A stretch of DNA of 24,613 nucleotides. Source: Flectobacillus roseus (GTDB lineage Bacteria > Bacteroidota > Bacteroidia > Cytophagales > Spirosomataceae). Both the position numbers and the translations under genes were made by a program. Within the stretch, counting starts at the first letter, position 1. Each line of letters opens with the position of its first letter. The stretch lies in NCBI RefSeq assembly GCF_030056665.1, contig NZ_JASHIG010000060.1. The stretch is one strand, 5' to 3'. The notes under the pieces were generated by a model. The model saw only the letters and a program-made list of their open reading frames with translations. It ran no database searches and was not told the origin of the DNA. Shown piece by piece: positions 8,409 through 16,103 of this stretch.

Positions 8409-8576
8409 AGAAAAATGAATACAAATATTTCATTTTCAATAGATTATATAATAAAAAACTCTAAGATTAAATGATAGGTTATTCATTATATCAGCCAAAT
8501 TTAGGCTTTATCTATTATATAAAAAACTCTCGGTAACTTCCCTTTATCTGAAATTAACCTAAGCTTAATCCAAACC

Positions 8577-8610
8577 TTTTGAAAATTACCTCATTCCTTT
8601 CTCAATTTTG
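8577..8610 (+). promoter_or_regulatory. Candidate Bacteroidota-type promoter of the phosphodiesterase gene
   Basis: The -33-like TTTTG at 8577-8581 and the -7-like CAATTTTG at 8603-8610 (one mismatch to TAnnTTTG) are 21 nt apart, within the 17-23 nt rule. Predicted transcription would begin about 45 nt before the ATG at 8662. Confidence 0.5.
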
Positions 8611-8661
8611 TAGCTTAAACTTTTCATTACTCAATTTTCTTACCATAACGATACTACCTTT

Positions 8662-9891
8662 ATGAAAAAATACAGTTTACTCATTCCATTTTTTCTCTTA
8701 AATACCATTTTTTCTTTTGCTCAAAAATTAACACCCAAAGCGGTATTTATCATTGTAGATGGGATTCCTGCCGATGTAATTGAAAAAGCTTCAACCCCCA
8801 ACCTGTCAGCTATTGCAAAAGTTGGCGGTTTTAAACGTGCGTATGTGGGTGGTCAAAAAGGAACTTATTCTCAGACGCCAACAATTTCTGCGGTTGGCTA
8901 CAATAGCCTTTTAACTGGTACATGGGTCAACAAACACAACGTATGGGACAACGATATCAAAGCTCCTAATTATAATTATTGGACTATTTTTAGATTCTTC
9001 AAAGAACAGTATCCTCAGAAAAAAATTGCGGTATATTCTACTTGGCTTGACAATCGTACCAAGCTCGTCGGCGATGGTTTGGCACAAACCAAGCAACTCA
9101 AAGTTGACTATCATTCTGATGGTTATGAGTTAGATACTGCGACTTATAAGCATGACAAAGAACGTTGGTATATTCATCAGATTGATGAAAAAGTGAGCGA
9201 TGATGCACAAAAAGGTATTCTTGAAAATGCCCCAGATATGACTTGGCTTTACATGGAATACTCAGATGATATGGGGCACAAATATGGTGATAGCCCACAA
9301 ATGCAAAAGGCCATCGAATATGTAGATCAACAAGTAGGAAAAGTGTGGTCGGCGATTCGAGAAAGAGAGAAAAAGCATAAAGAAAAATGGTTGATTTTTA
9401 TCACAACTGACCACGGACGCGATGCACAAACAGGTCGTAATCACGGAGGACAATCAGAACGTGAACGCACCACTTGGATGACGACCAATGCCCAAAATCT
9501 TAATACTTATTTTAAGGATTACCAGCCAGCAGTCGTTGATATTATGCCAAGTATTGCGCATTTTATGAATATTAAGTTTCCCAAAAAACAAGCTTTTGAA
9601 ATAGATGGCGTGGCTCTTAACAAACCTGTTTCAGCTATTTTGCCAGAAGTAAAACTTCTTGATAAGCAATTGGAAGTATCTTGGAAAGCTCTAGAAAAAC
9701 AAGGTAAAATGAAAGTCTGGTTAAGTACAACCAACCATTTTGAAGAAGGTGGCGAAGATCAATACCAATTAATCGGAACGACAGATTTGACTCAGGAGCA
9801 TTTGATTATCAAAGATATTCCTGCTTCAAGTTTCTACAAAATTGTACTAGAAAGTCCACACAATACCCTCAATCGTTGGATTGTAAAATAG
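8662..9891 (+). CDS. Exported alkaline-phosphatase-superfamily phosphodiesterase/nucleotide pyrophosphatase
   Basis: This 409-residue type I phosphodiesterase/NPP-like enzyme has a signal peptide (1-20, cleavage after SFA). Two-metal ligands are visible: D33 in IIVDGIP, D202/D203 and H206 in EYSDDMGHKYG, D250-H251 in TTDHGRD and H261 in RNHGGQ. The nucleophile segment reads QTPTISAVGYNSLLTG (71-86). Aligned to the classical PTKTFPNH motif, the nucleophile position falls on S76, with T74 as the alternative, so specificity could be phosphatase-like rather than NPP-like. A C-terminal part at about 330-409 looks like a small beta-sandwich. It should act in the periplasm on phosphodiesters, nucleotides or phospholipid head groups. 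The next gene (LytS-type kinase) starts 39 nt later, so read-through into the signalling genes is possible. Confidence 0.88.
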   Translation: MKKYSLLIPFFLLNTIFSFAQKLTPKAVFIIVDGIPADVIEKASTPNLSAIAKVGGFKRAYVGGQKGTYSQTPTISAVGYNSLLTGTWVNKHNVWDNDIKAPNYNYWTIFRFFKEQYPQKKIAVYSTWLDNRTKLVGDGLAQTKQLKVDYHSDGYELDTATYKHDKERWYIHQIDEKVSDDAQKGILENAPDMTWLYMEYSDDMGHKYGDSPQMQKAIEYVDQQVGKVWSAIREREKKHKEKWLIFITTDHGRDAQTGRNHGGQSERERTTWMTTNAQNLNTYFKDYQPAVVDIMPSIAHFMNIKFPKKQAFEIDGVALNKPVSAILPEVKLLDKQLEVSWKALEKQGKMKVWLSTTNHFEEGGEDQYQLIGTTDLTQEHLIIKDIPASSFYKIVLESPHNTLNRWIVK

Positions 9892-9930
9892 GAGTTTTGA
9901 GCATCTAAGAAATTATCAATACTTTGCAAT

Positions 9931-11025
9931 ATGAAACAGCGACTTTCGACTATCTTATTGCAAAGTATTCCAGTACTTTCATTTATTGGTCTGATATATA
10001 TATTTACTCCCGAAGACCTTTTAGCTTGGGAAATGCTCAAACGTAATCCACACGAATTGAGTAATCTCTTTTCGTACACCCTTATGTTTGGTTGCTTTTA
10101 TGCCAACTATTATTGGTTTACACCACGCCTATATCTGACTGAGAAATATCTTTCATTTTTAGGTATCTTACTATTGCTATTTGGTTTTATTTATGTTATT
10201 TCAAACCAAATCAATTGGCCTATTATTCTTGGCGAATCGCAAAATAACCTATTGCCTCCTCCCCCACACCTAATACACCTTACTCCACCACCATCTGATC
10301 ATCCAGATATGGGTCATCATGGTCCTATGAATCCCCCAGGTATTATTTTTGATTTTGGGAAATCTGTAATTTTATATCTGCTGGGTATTCTTTTCACAAC
10401 CTTGTTCCGTACTCGACAGTTTCAGTATGCGCTGACGCAAGCCAAAACCGATGCAGAGTTAAAGTATCTCAAAGCACAAATTCATCCACATTTTCTATTC
10501 AATTCGTTGAATAGCGTTTATGCTATGTGTATTGAAGAAGAGGCGCCACAATCGGGTAAAGCAGTTTTGCAGTTATCCAATATGATGCGCTATGTGATTT
10601 CGGATGCCCATGCAGATTTGGTTGATTTGGAAAAAGAGATTACCTATATCAAAAACTATGTTGCTCTTCAAGAGTTGAGATTGGGAGATACCGCTCAAAT
10701 TGATTTTAAGATAGAAGGAAATAGCCAATCCTTAAAAATTGCTCCATTGTTGCTGATTTCGATTATTGAAAATGCTTTTAAATATGGAATTTCTCCAGAA
10801 GATGATTCTCCTATCAAGATACATCTGAGTATCCAAGAACAGCATTTAACTCTTTTAGTAGAAAATAAAATCCACCCCAACATTTTACCCAAAGAAAGCA
10901 CTGGACTAGGTTTACAGAACACACAGCAACGATTGGAGTTGAATTACCCCAACAAAAATTGTTTGATCATCAATAATAATAGTCATCTCTTTTCGGTATC
11001 CTTATCGTTGGAGTTGAATAAATAA
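9931..11025 (+). CDS. LytS/YehU-type sensor histidine kinase
   Basis: The 364-residue kinase belongs to the His_kinase (PF06580-type) family that works with LytTR regulators. Four membrane helices are visible at about 10-26, 44-62, 73-91 and 143-160. The phosphorylation motif KAQIHPHFLFNSLNS has H187 in the conserved PHF. The ATP-binding region shows LLISIIENAFKYG and GLGLQNTQQRL. If the C-terminal kinase part is cytoplasmic, the loop between helices 3 and 4 (about 92-142) is outside, and it is rich in Pro, His and Met (residues 109-136 include five His, two Met and a PPPP run). This is unlike the short loops typical of the family and could bind metal. It precedes its LytTR partner by 63 nt. 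Confidence 0.93.
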   Translation: MKQRLSTILLQSIPVLSFIGLIYIFTPEDLLAWEMLKRNPHELSNLFSYTLMFGCFYANYYWFTPRLYLTEKYLSFLGILLLLFGFIYVISNQINWPIILGESQNNLLPPPPHLIHLTPPPSDHPDMGHHGPMNPPGIIFDFGKSVILYLLGILFTTLFRTRQFQYALTQAKTDAELKYLKAQIHPHFLFNSLNSVYAMCIEEEAPQSGKAVLQLSNMMRYVISDAHADLVDLEKEITYIKNYVALQELRLGDTAQIDFKIEGNSQSLKIAPLLLISIIENAFKYGISPEDDSPIKIHLSIQEQHLTLLVENKIHPNILPKESTGLGLQNTQQRLELNYPNKNCLIINNNSHLFSVSLSLELNK

Positions 11026-11045
11026 TTGACTCAAAATTAGTTTTG
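11014..11045 (+). promoter_or_regulatory. Consensus promoter in front of the LytTR regulator
   Basis: TTG at 11014-11016, a 21-nt spacer and TAGTTTTG at 11038-11045 match the Bacteroidota TTG-N17-23-TAnnTTTG rule exactly. The -33 element lies inside the last codons of the kinase gene. It would give a leader of about 35-40 nt before the ATG at 11089. Confidence 0.6.
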
Positions 11046-11088
11046 CACGAAGGATTAATTCCCAATACTGCTACTAAACCCTTTTGAA

Positions 11089-11799
11089 ATGCCAACATTA
11101 AAAGCCATAGCCCTCGACGACGAACCACCAGCTTTGAAGGTACTAGGTAGCTTGTGCAAGCAGAATCCTAATATCAATCTTGTACAAACTTTTACCAAGC
11201 CTTCCGAAGCCACTGCTTTTTTACAAAACAACCCTGTTGATTTACTTTTTTTGGACATCAATATGCCCACAATTTCTGGCATTGATTTTTTCAAAAGTAT
11301 TTCACAACCTGTAATGCTCATTTTTACAACAGCTTTTAGTGAATTTGCCTTGGAAGGCTTCAATCTCCAAGCGATTGATTATTTACTAAAACCCATCACA
11401 CCCGAACGTTTTGAACAAGCTTGTCAAAAAGCACTGTTGTATTATGATAAAGTATTGAGCATACAAGAAGAAGAAATCACCCCCGAATACCTCCAAATTA
11501 GGGCTGATTATAGTTTACATCAAATAGCCTTCGAAGATATTATTTTGGTAGAAGCCCTCGATGATTATGTCAAAATTCATTGTACAACAGGCAAACCCAT
11601 TGTTGCTCGTATGACCTTAAAAAATTTACAACTCAAATTGCCTGAAAAACTGTTTGTCAGAGTTCATAAATCCTATATTATTTCTTTCCATAAAATTAAA
11701 GCCTTGCGGAATAAAGTAGTGTATTTACCCAATTTCGAAATTCCACTGGGTCCCACATATGAAAAGGTTTTATTGGCAAGGTTAAAAGGGTTAGACTAA
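11089..11799 (+). CDS. LytTR-family response regulator
   Basis: This is the DNA-binding partner of the LytS-type kinase (236 aa). The receiver domain (1-120) has the acidic pair D10/D11, phospho-acceptor D56 in LLFLDINMP, and the Lys of DYLLKPIT. The LytTR domain covers about 135-234, with IRADYSLHQIAFEDIILVEA, DDYVKIH, the basic stretch RMTLKNLQLKLP and the signature FVRVHKSYIIS, which belongs to the beta-strand DNA-binding fold. Two-gene modules of this kind are widespread in Bacteroidota, where targets are often neighbouring genes. Here the nearest downstream gene is the dioxygenase at 11978, with an inverted repeat at 11897-11920 that could be an operator; that link is inference. Confidence 0.94.
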   Translation: MPTLKAIALDDEPPALKVLGSLCKQNPNINLVQTFTKPSEATAFLQNNPVDLLFLDINMPTISGIDFFKSISQPVMLIFTTAFSEFALEGFNLQAIDYLLKPITPERFEQACQKALLYYDKVLSIQEEEITPEYLQIRADYSLHQIAFEDIILVEALDDYVKIHCTTGKPIVARMTLKNLQLKLPEKLFVRVHKSYIISFHKIKALRNKVVYLPNFEIPLGPTYEKVLLARLKGLD

Positions 11800-11896
11800 A
11801 AGTACTCTTGTAGGAATCCGTTTATTTTTTTTCAAAACATATCTTTCACCGACACATTGTTAGTGTTTACCTCAAAAATATGCCCTTTCGTAACGC

Positions 11897-11920
11897 TTCA
11901 TGAATAAATTAGGTCATGAA
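11897..11920. promoter_or_regulatory. Candidate operator dyad upstream of the dioxygenase gene
   Basis: Seven-bp perfect arms TTCATGA (11897-11903) and TCATGAA (11914-11920) are separated by 10 nt, a centre-to-centre distance of about 17 bp. It lies 58-81 nt before the dioxygenase ATG. No T-run follows, so a protein-binding site is more likely than a terminator. Confidence 0.35.
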
Positions 11921-11977
11921 AGTAAACAACAAGACATATCTCGAAAATAGGTATCGAATCTAATAAACAACTGTGTT

Positions 11978-12706
11978 ATGAAAAGAATTGATTTTTTGAA
12001 AAGAGCAGGTTTGGGTTTAGTAACAGCACAAATCGTAGCATGTAAAACCGAAAGTGTTGATCCAACTTCAAGCTCTAGTAGCTCTAGCTCATCGTCAACC
12101 ACAACCAGCGGCTCCACCAATACAAGCTGTACTAGTACTCCCTCTGAAACAGAAGGACCATTTCCTACAAAAACTCCTTCGTCTTTGGTACAAAGTAATA
12201 TTACCTCAGACCGTACAGGAACCAAACTTACGATTAAGATTAACATCCAAAACAAGAATGCAAGTTGTGCTGGTTTAGCAAATGCTATTGTAGATATTTG
12301 GCATTGTGATGCTGCTGGTAATTATTCAGAATATGGTGGCACTGGTATGCAAGCTACGAATTATACGACAGTACACTTTCTAAGAGGTCGCCAAGTTACA
12401 GACAGTACGGGTTTGGTTACTTTTACCAGTATTTACCCAGGCTGGTATTCTAGTAGAGCGCCACACATCCACGTGCATGTATACAATAGTTCGGGAACGT
12501 CATTGTTAGTTACCCAAATCGCATTTCCAGAGGATATTTCTAAAATTGTATATGCTCAAGGTGTATATGCTAGTCACGGACAAGCTGATACTACCAACGC
12601 AAAAGATAACGTCTTTGGTGATGGTGTAACTTATGAAATGTCAACCGTTACCGGCAACACAACCGACGGATATGTTTTGACTCACAACATTGTAGTATCA
12701 GCCTAG
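11978..12706 (+). CDS. Exported intradiol ring-cleavage dioxygenase-like lipoprotein
   Basis: The 242-residue protein has the non-haem Fe(III) intradiol dioxygenase core (catechol/protocatechuate dioxygenase fold), which opens catechol-type rings between the two hydroxyls. Iron ligands are visible in the right order: Y116 in AAGNYSEYG, Y157 in PGWY, and H163/H165 in APHIHVHV, with R160 just before them; TEGPF near residue 58 is also typical. The N-terminus KRIDFLKRAG resembles a degenerate twin-arginine leader of the RRxFLK type and ends in a lipobox-like IVAC (C22). A ten-residue Ser run and a Thr/Ser stretch (31-57) then form a linker. It is therefore probably a surface or periplasmic lipoprotein rather than a soluble catabolic enzyme; no other genes of the beta-ketoadipate route lie nearby. 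The substrate is unknown. Confidence 0.88.
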   Translation: MKRIDFLKRAGLGLVTAQIVACKTESVDPTSSSSSSSSSSTTTSGSTNTSCTSTPSETEGPFPTKTPSSLVQSNITSDRTGTKLTIKINIQNKNASCAGLANAIVDIWHCDAAGNYSEYGGTGMQATNYTTVHFLRGRQVTDSTGLVTFTSIYPGWYSSRAPHIHVHVYNSSGTSLLVTQIAFPEDISKIVYAQGVYASHGQADTTNAKDNVFGDGVTYEMSTVTGNTTDGYVLTHNIVVSA

Positions 12707-12710
12707 GCAA

Positions 12711-12780
12711 GAGGCAAGTAGAAAAAAATTGCAATACACCCTACCTACTCGGTGTTAAACATTTTTTTCTACTTTTTGCC
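12711..12780 (+). terminator. Complex hairpin, probable terminator of the dioxygenase gene
   Basis: Thirteen-bp perfect arms (12717-12729 and 12761-12773) rich in A on the left and T on the right enclose a smaller hairpin (ACACC 12736-12740 with GGTGT 12751-12755). The outer bases GGCA/TGCC extend the fold with a bulge. It lies just after the dioxygenase stop and separates it from the next gene pair. Confidence 0.6.
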
Positions 12781-12861
12781 AAACTAACAACTATACACTA
12801 ACCCCTAAAAAACACTTTGTGCCTCAGTGCCTTATCCCTGTTCACTAATAAAAATCCAACC

Positions 12862-13374
12862 ATGTCCAAAGGAATCATACAACTATGTTATCGTAAAATC
12901 ATAGACGCCAACTCTACCAAGCTTTGGGACAAGTATGTGTTTGATGATACCCATCAGGAGTTTTTTATGCAAGCGCAATTGTATCATCAAGAAGGAAAAC
13001 TTAAAACATATCACGAAATTCTTGAGAAAAATCAGCAAGCAGAAAAGCTTCAATTTTTGGTTAGTACCGCTGCAGTTGGGTATATTCAACAGCTTAATGG
13101 TATTGTTCCTGAAATCACTAATGCGTTCGGGAAGCTTTGTTTATCATTTGAAAATTTCAGGTTTGAAATTATTCAATCCCATATCAGCGACAAACAGCAA
13201 CACAAAATAGCTATCTATTTTTACAGCAAACCACTTTTGTGGATAGATACCATTGCTAACCAGCTCTTGGTAAGTCATTCGACCGATCTTCAAGAAGAAC
13301 ACGAAACCGACTTGATTGCATTGCAGCCATTGCTTAATATTAGTTCGTTTAAAGCTACTTCAATACTTAACTAG
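12862..13374 (+). CDS. Unrecognised cytoplasmic protein upstream of a pirin-like gene
   Basis: I do not recognise this 170-residue protein. The ATG at 12862 is preferred over an in-frame TTG at 12817, because it has the A-rich leader AAAAATCCAACC usual here. No signal peptide or membrane helix is visible. It is mixed alpha/beta in composition, with a helical, charged part at about 18-62 and probable strands at about 95-125. It ends 2 nt before the ATG of the cupin gene (13377), so the two are very likely translationally coupled and act in the same process. Hypothesis only: a small enzyme or partner of the cupin. Confidence 0.7.
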   Translation: MSKGIIQLCYRKIIDANSTKLWDKYVFDDTHQEFFMQAQLYHQEGKLKTYHEILEKNQQAEKLQFLVSTAAVGYIQQLNGIVPEITNAFGKLCLSFENFRFEIIQSHISDKQQHKIAIYFYSKPLLWIDTIANQLLVSHSTDLQEEHETDLIALQPLLNISSFKATSILN

Positions 13375-13376
13375 CT

Positions 13377-14033
13377 ATGATTACACAGACTGAAGGCCGC
13401 ATCATATTATCTGAGATGCAACCACATACGCAAACCCCAACTTTTCACAAGACACATATTTGGGACAAGAGTGATACCCAAGATTATGTTTTAGAATACG
13501 TAGAAAAAGTATTGCTTTTACCAAATAGTACTTTAAGCTTACCTGTTTCCTCCACTCATTCTATTTTGATTATTCCCTACATAGGTGACCTACTTGTAGA
13601 AAACACCCGAGTGGGGCAAAAAAGTATTGAAGAAAACCAATCATTTACATTACAAGCAGATATTTATTCGGAGATACTTAATCCCTATCAGGATGAAATA
13701 GTTACGTTTTTTATTGCAAAATATTCAAGCGTGTTAGCTGAAGAACTCAACGATATTTCGATTCAGGCGAGTAAAAATGAATTGCTACCAATACCTGCGT
13801 CATCGTGGATAGGACAGTTTGATGGAAGACAAAAAGGTGAATTATCGTTAGGCAATAACCATAAAGATATCTTAGTATATGTGGTTGATGGAGCTTTCGA
13901 GGTTCAAGATAGACTATTGCACGCAGAAGATGCGCTATTGCTAAATTCAGTCGATATGGTGGACTTTGAAGCGCTTTCCAATGAAGCTATTTTACTCTTT
14001 TTTGAATTAGTATTACATACAAAAAGGGGATAA
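13377..14033 (+). CDS. Pirin-related bicupin (quercetin 2,3-dioxygenase C-terminal-like) protein
   Basis: The 218-residue protein has the two-cupin layout of the pirin/YhaK family. The C-terminal part shows the family pattern GQFDGRQKGEL, VYVVDGAFEVQDRLLHAEDA and DFEALSNEAILLFFEL, as in bacterial quercetin 2,3-dioxygenase-like proteins. The N-terminal cupin (about 1-115) lacks the usual metal-binding HPHxG-type histidines, so either the metal site is absent or the protein is not an enzyme. It is coupled to the unrecognised gene 2 nt upstream. With the intradiol dioxygenase nearby, a role in handling aromatic or flavonoid compounds is possible, but this is context inference only; a regulatory cupin is equally possible. 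Confidence 0.72.
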   Translation: MITQTEGRIILSEMQPHTQTPTFHKTHIWDKSDTQDYVLEYVEKVLLLPNSTLSLPVSSTHSILIIPYIGDLLVENTRVGQKSIEENQSFTLQADIYSEILNPYQDEIVTFFIAKYSSVLAEELNDISIQASKNELLPIPASSWIGQFDGRQKGELSLGNNHKDILVYVVDGAFEVQDRLLHAEDALLLNSVDMVDFEALSNEAILLFFELVLHTKRG

Positions 14034-14053
14034 AGTAAGCACCCTATCCCCTT
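14024..14053. terminator. Terminator between convergent cupin and beta-barrel genes
   Basis: Nine-bp perfect arms AAGGGGATA (14024-14032) and TATCCCCTT (14045-14053). On the minus strand the stem is followed by TTTTT, making it a good terminator for the gene at 14073-14783. Its left arm overlaps the TAA stop of the cupin gene. On the plus strand no T-run follows. Confidence 0.75.
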
Positions 14054-14072
14054 ATACGTAATCCTACATCAA

Positions 14073-14783
14073 TTATTTATCAGTTTTATCACCAATAGAA
14101 AATCCTAATTTAAGACCCAAAAAGCTTGTAAAGTCATTGCTTGAAGCCCCTGAAACATCACTAATTTTACCTACAAACTTATGCCCATCTGGCATGCTAG
14201 CAGAAGGATTACTTACCCCTACAGTACCATTCAAACGATCGGTAAAGGCAAATCCTGATTGTGCAACAAACGAAAGTTTTGCTTTTTCTGAAAGTTTAAA
14301 ACCTACCTCAAATCCAAATGGAATTATCAAGTCATTTACCCCCTCAGGACTGCTTGCTGTACCATCAGCATAGCGAATGACTGTACCATTTTGGCTAACC
14401 TTTGGATTGTAAGCAATCACTCCCAAACCAACAAATGGAGAAAATGTTGGCTTTTTCCCCTCTCCTTTTCCCAATTGGTATTTGGCTAAAACTGCCGTCT
14501 GGAAAAAGCTTGTTTGGCCTGTATATGTATAGCCAGAATAAGCATTAGTCGCAATCGAACCGAAATCAAAACTAGCATTTAGCGAAAACTTTTCTGTCAT
14601 TCTTTTTTCGATAAACATACCATAGGTCAAACTACCAGTAAATGCTTGTCCGTCGCCGATAATAGAACCAAATCCAGTCTTTACACCAATACTCCAAGGT
14701 AAAGTTTGTGCTTGTGAAATAGAGGAAATAGGAAAACAGTTGGCTATAAAAATAGCCAATACAGCCAAAGAGAACTTTTTCAT
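14073..14783 (-). CDS. Outer-membrane beta-barrel-like protein
   Basis: The 236-residue protein has a signal peptide (1-25, cleavage after AQA) and the alternating aromatic/Gly strands of a small outer-membrane barrel (OmpA/OmpW-like porin fold): PWSIGVKTGFGSIIGDG, FSLNASFDFGS, FSPFVGLGVIAYNP, IIPFGFEVGFKLSEKAKLSF and the final strand FTSFLGLKLGFSIG. The last strand does not end in Phe, as it ends in the Lys-rich GDKTDK. It probably sits in the outer membrane as a structural or adhesion protein; no specific function can be assigned. It ends at a terminator facing the cupin gene. The gap of 96 nt to the permease gene upstream allows either co-transcription or its own promoter. Confidence 0.8.
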   Translation of the reverse strand: MKKFSLAVLAIFIANCFPISSISQAQTLPWSIGVKTGFGSIIGDGQAFTGSLTYGMFIEKRMTEKFSLNASFDFGSIATNAYSGYTYTGQTSFFQTAVLAKYQLGKGEGKKPTFSPFVGLGVIAYNPKVSQNGTVIRYADGTASSPEGVNDLIIPFGFEVGFKLSEKAKLSFVAQSGFAFTDRLNGTVGVSNPSASMPDGHKFVGKISDVSGASSNDFTSFLGLKLGFSIGDKTDK

Positions 14784-14879
14784 GAGGATACTGTTTAAGT
14801 GATCAATAATAGCAGGAAGGAATATGTACCTTCTACCTTATCAGACGATTACTCATGAAAAAGTCACAATCAATCTTTT

Positions 14880-16103
14880 TTACTTCTTAAAAATTATAGC
14901 TTTGATTGGTTGAATCCTTGTAATTACAAAGGTAGGAATCAATAAAACAAACAACACTAAAGACACCGTTGCAAGATTCAGAAGTATAATGACACCCCAA
15001 TTCATGGTTATTGGGACGGTGTTCATGTAGTAGTTGGCAGGATCAAGGGGAATTAGTTTAAAATGTTGTTGAATAAGGCAAAAGCCGATACCAATAATAT
15101 TTCCATAAACCATACCTTTAAAAATCATCAAAAAGCCACTCCAAAGAAATATCTTACGAATTTGCCAGTTGGAACTACCAAGTGCTTTAAAAAGTCCAAT
15201 CATTGGAGTACGTTCCATCATGAGTACCAACAATATTGAAATCATATTGAAGCAAGCCACAAATAAGATTAAGGTAAGAAAAATCACCATATTGCGATCC
15301 AACATCCCTAACCAATCAAACAAACCCATAAACTTATCTGTCACTTTTTCAAGCTTCATATCAGGCTGCATCTTATCCTGAACTACTTTTGAGGAAGCTT
15401 GTATGGCATCAAAATCTTTCAAATAAATCTCATAAGCTCCAACAGAATCTGCTCCCCAGCCATTTATTTTTTGAATCAATCCCAAATCGCCTATAATTAG
15501 GGTTTTATCAAATTCTTCTAAGCCTGTTTCATAGATTCCCGAAACATTCAATTTTCTAGGACGATCTGGTGCATTCAAAAAGTAAATAATCGCATTGTCA
15601 CCTACATTCAATTTGAGTTTATCGGCAATGATTTTACTAATCAAAATATCTTTTGAATAAGTCGTATCATTGAACTGAATCGGCTTTCCTGCAATCATCA
15701 CCGAGTGAAAGTTGGTTGTATCAAAATCACGACTTATTCCTTTCATTACTACGCCTAGCATTTCTTCAGGAGTCTTCAAAATACCTGCTTTCTGAGCCGA
15801 AACCTGTAAATGTTTGATGTCGGGAATATTTTTATAATGACGATACAAGTCAGTTTGTTTCGTAATAGGATATTCCTCATAAGATTCATTGGCTGAAAAT
15901 TTAGCTACACGAATGTGAGGGGTAATACTAAAGAGTTTTTGTCGGATTGCATCCTTGAAGCCAAACAATATTCCAAAAGCAATAATCATAACCATCAATC
16001 CTAGAGCGATGCTGCCAATGCCGATTTTGGTAACTGTAGCCGAAAAAGATTGAGATGCTGTATTCTGAATACGATTGGAGATATATCTAGGAAAATTAGT
16101 CAT
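14880..16103 (-). CDS. LolC/LolE-type ABC transporter permease (FtsX/MacB family)
   Basis: This 407-residue inner-membrane permease has the typical 1+3 helix layout. Helix 1 at about 27-49 is followed by a large periplasmic domain (about 55-270, MacB_PCD type). Three C-terminal helices lie at about 272-296, 318-342 and 368-396. The FtsX-domain signature MMERTPMIGLFKALGSSN is visible, as is the terminal TRIQPIKAI. Such proteins work with a LolD-type ATPase, often in lipoprotein release from the inner membrane. No ATPase gene lies next to it, so the partner must be elsewhere, as is usual in Bacteroidota. The length is near the usual 400-410 residues and the start TNFPRYISNRI is typical. LolC versus another FtsX-family permease cannot be settled by sequence alone. 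Confidence 0.87.
   Translation of the reverse strand: MTNFPRYISNRIQNTASQSFSATVTKIGIGSIALGLMVMIIAFGILFGFKDAIRQKLFSITPHIRVAKFSANESYEEYPITKQTDLYRHYKNIPDIKHLQVSAQKAGILKTPEEMLGVVMKGISRDFDTTNFHSVMIAGKPIQFNDTTYSKDILISKIIADKLKLNVGDNAIIYFLNAPDRPRKLNVSGIYETGLEEFDKTLIIGDLGLIQKINGWGADSVGAYEIYLKDFDAIQASSKVVQDKMQPDMKLEKVTDKFMGLFDWLGMLDRNMVIFLTLILFVACFNMISILLVLMMERTPMIGLFKALGSSNWQIRKIFLWSGFLMIFKGMVYGNIIGIGFCLIQQHFKLIPLDPANYYMNTVPITMNWGVIILLNLATVSLVLFVLLIPTFVITRIQPIKAIIFKK

Larger units (their letters stand above)
8203..8661. other. Gene-free stretch with composite repeats, 459 bp
   Basis: No coding region was found. It holds the inverted-repeat element at 8309-8408, a near-duplicated AT-rich segment (about 8443-8463 and 8514-8530, both with TTATATAA/TTATATAAAAAACTCT-like sequence) and the promoter-like sequence of the downstream phosphodiesterase gene. 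Confidence 0.7.

Noticed and set aside
8411..8661. A hidden small gene between the composite repeat and the phosphodiesterase gene
   Set aside because: The stretch is AT-rich with frequent stops in the frames I read, and no protein-like segment was found.
12817..12861. A TTG start extending the unrecognised gene by 15 codons
   Set aside because: The ATG at 12862 has the usual A-rich leader, and the extension (CLSALSLFTNKNP) lies in what looks like leader sequence.
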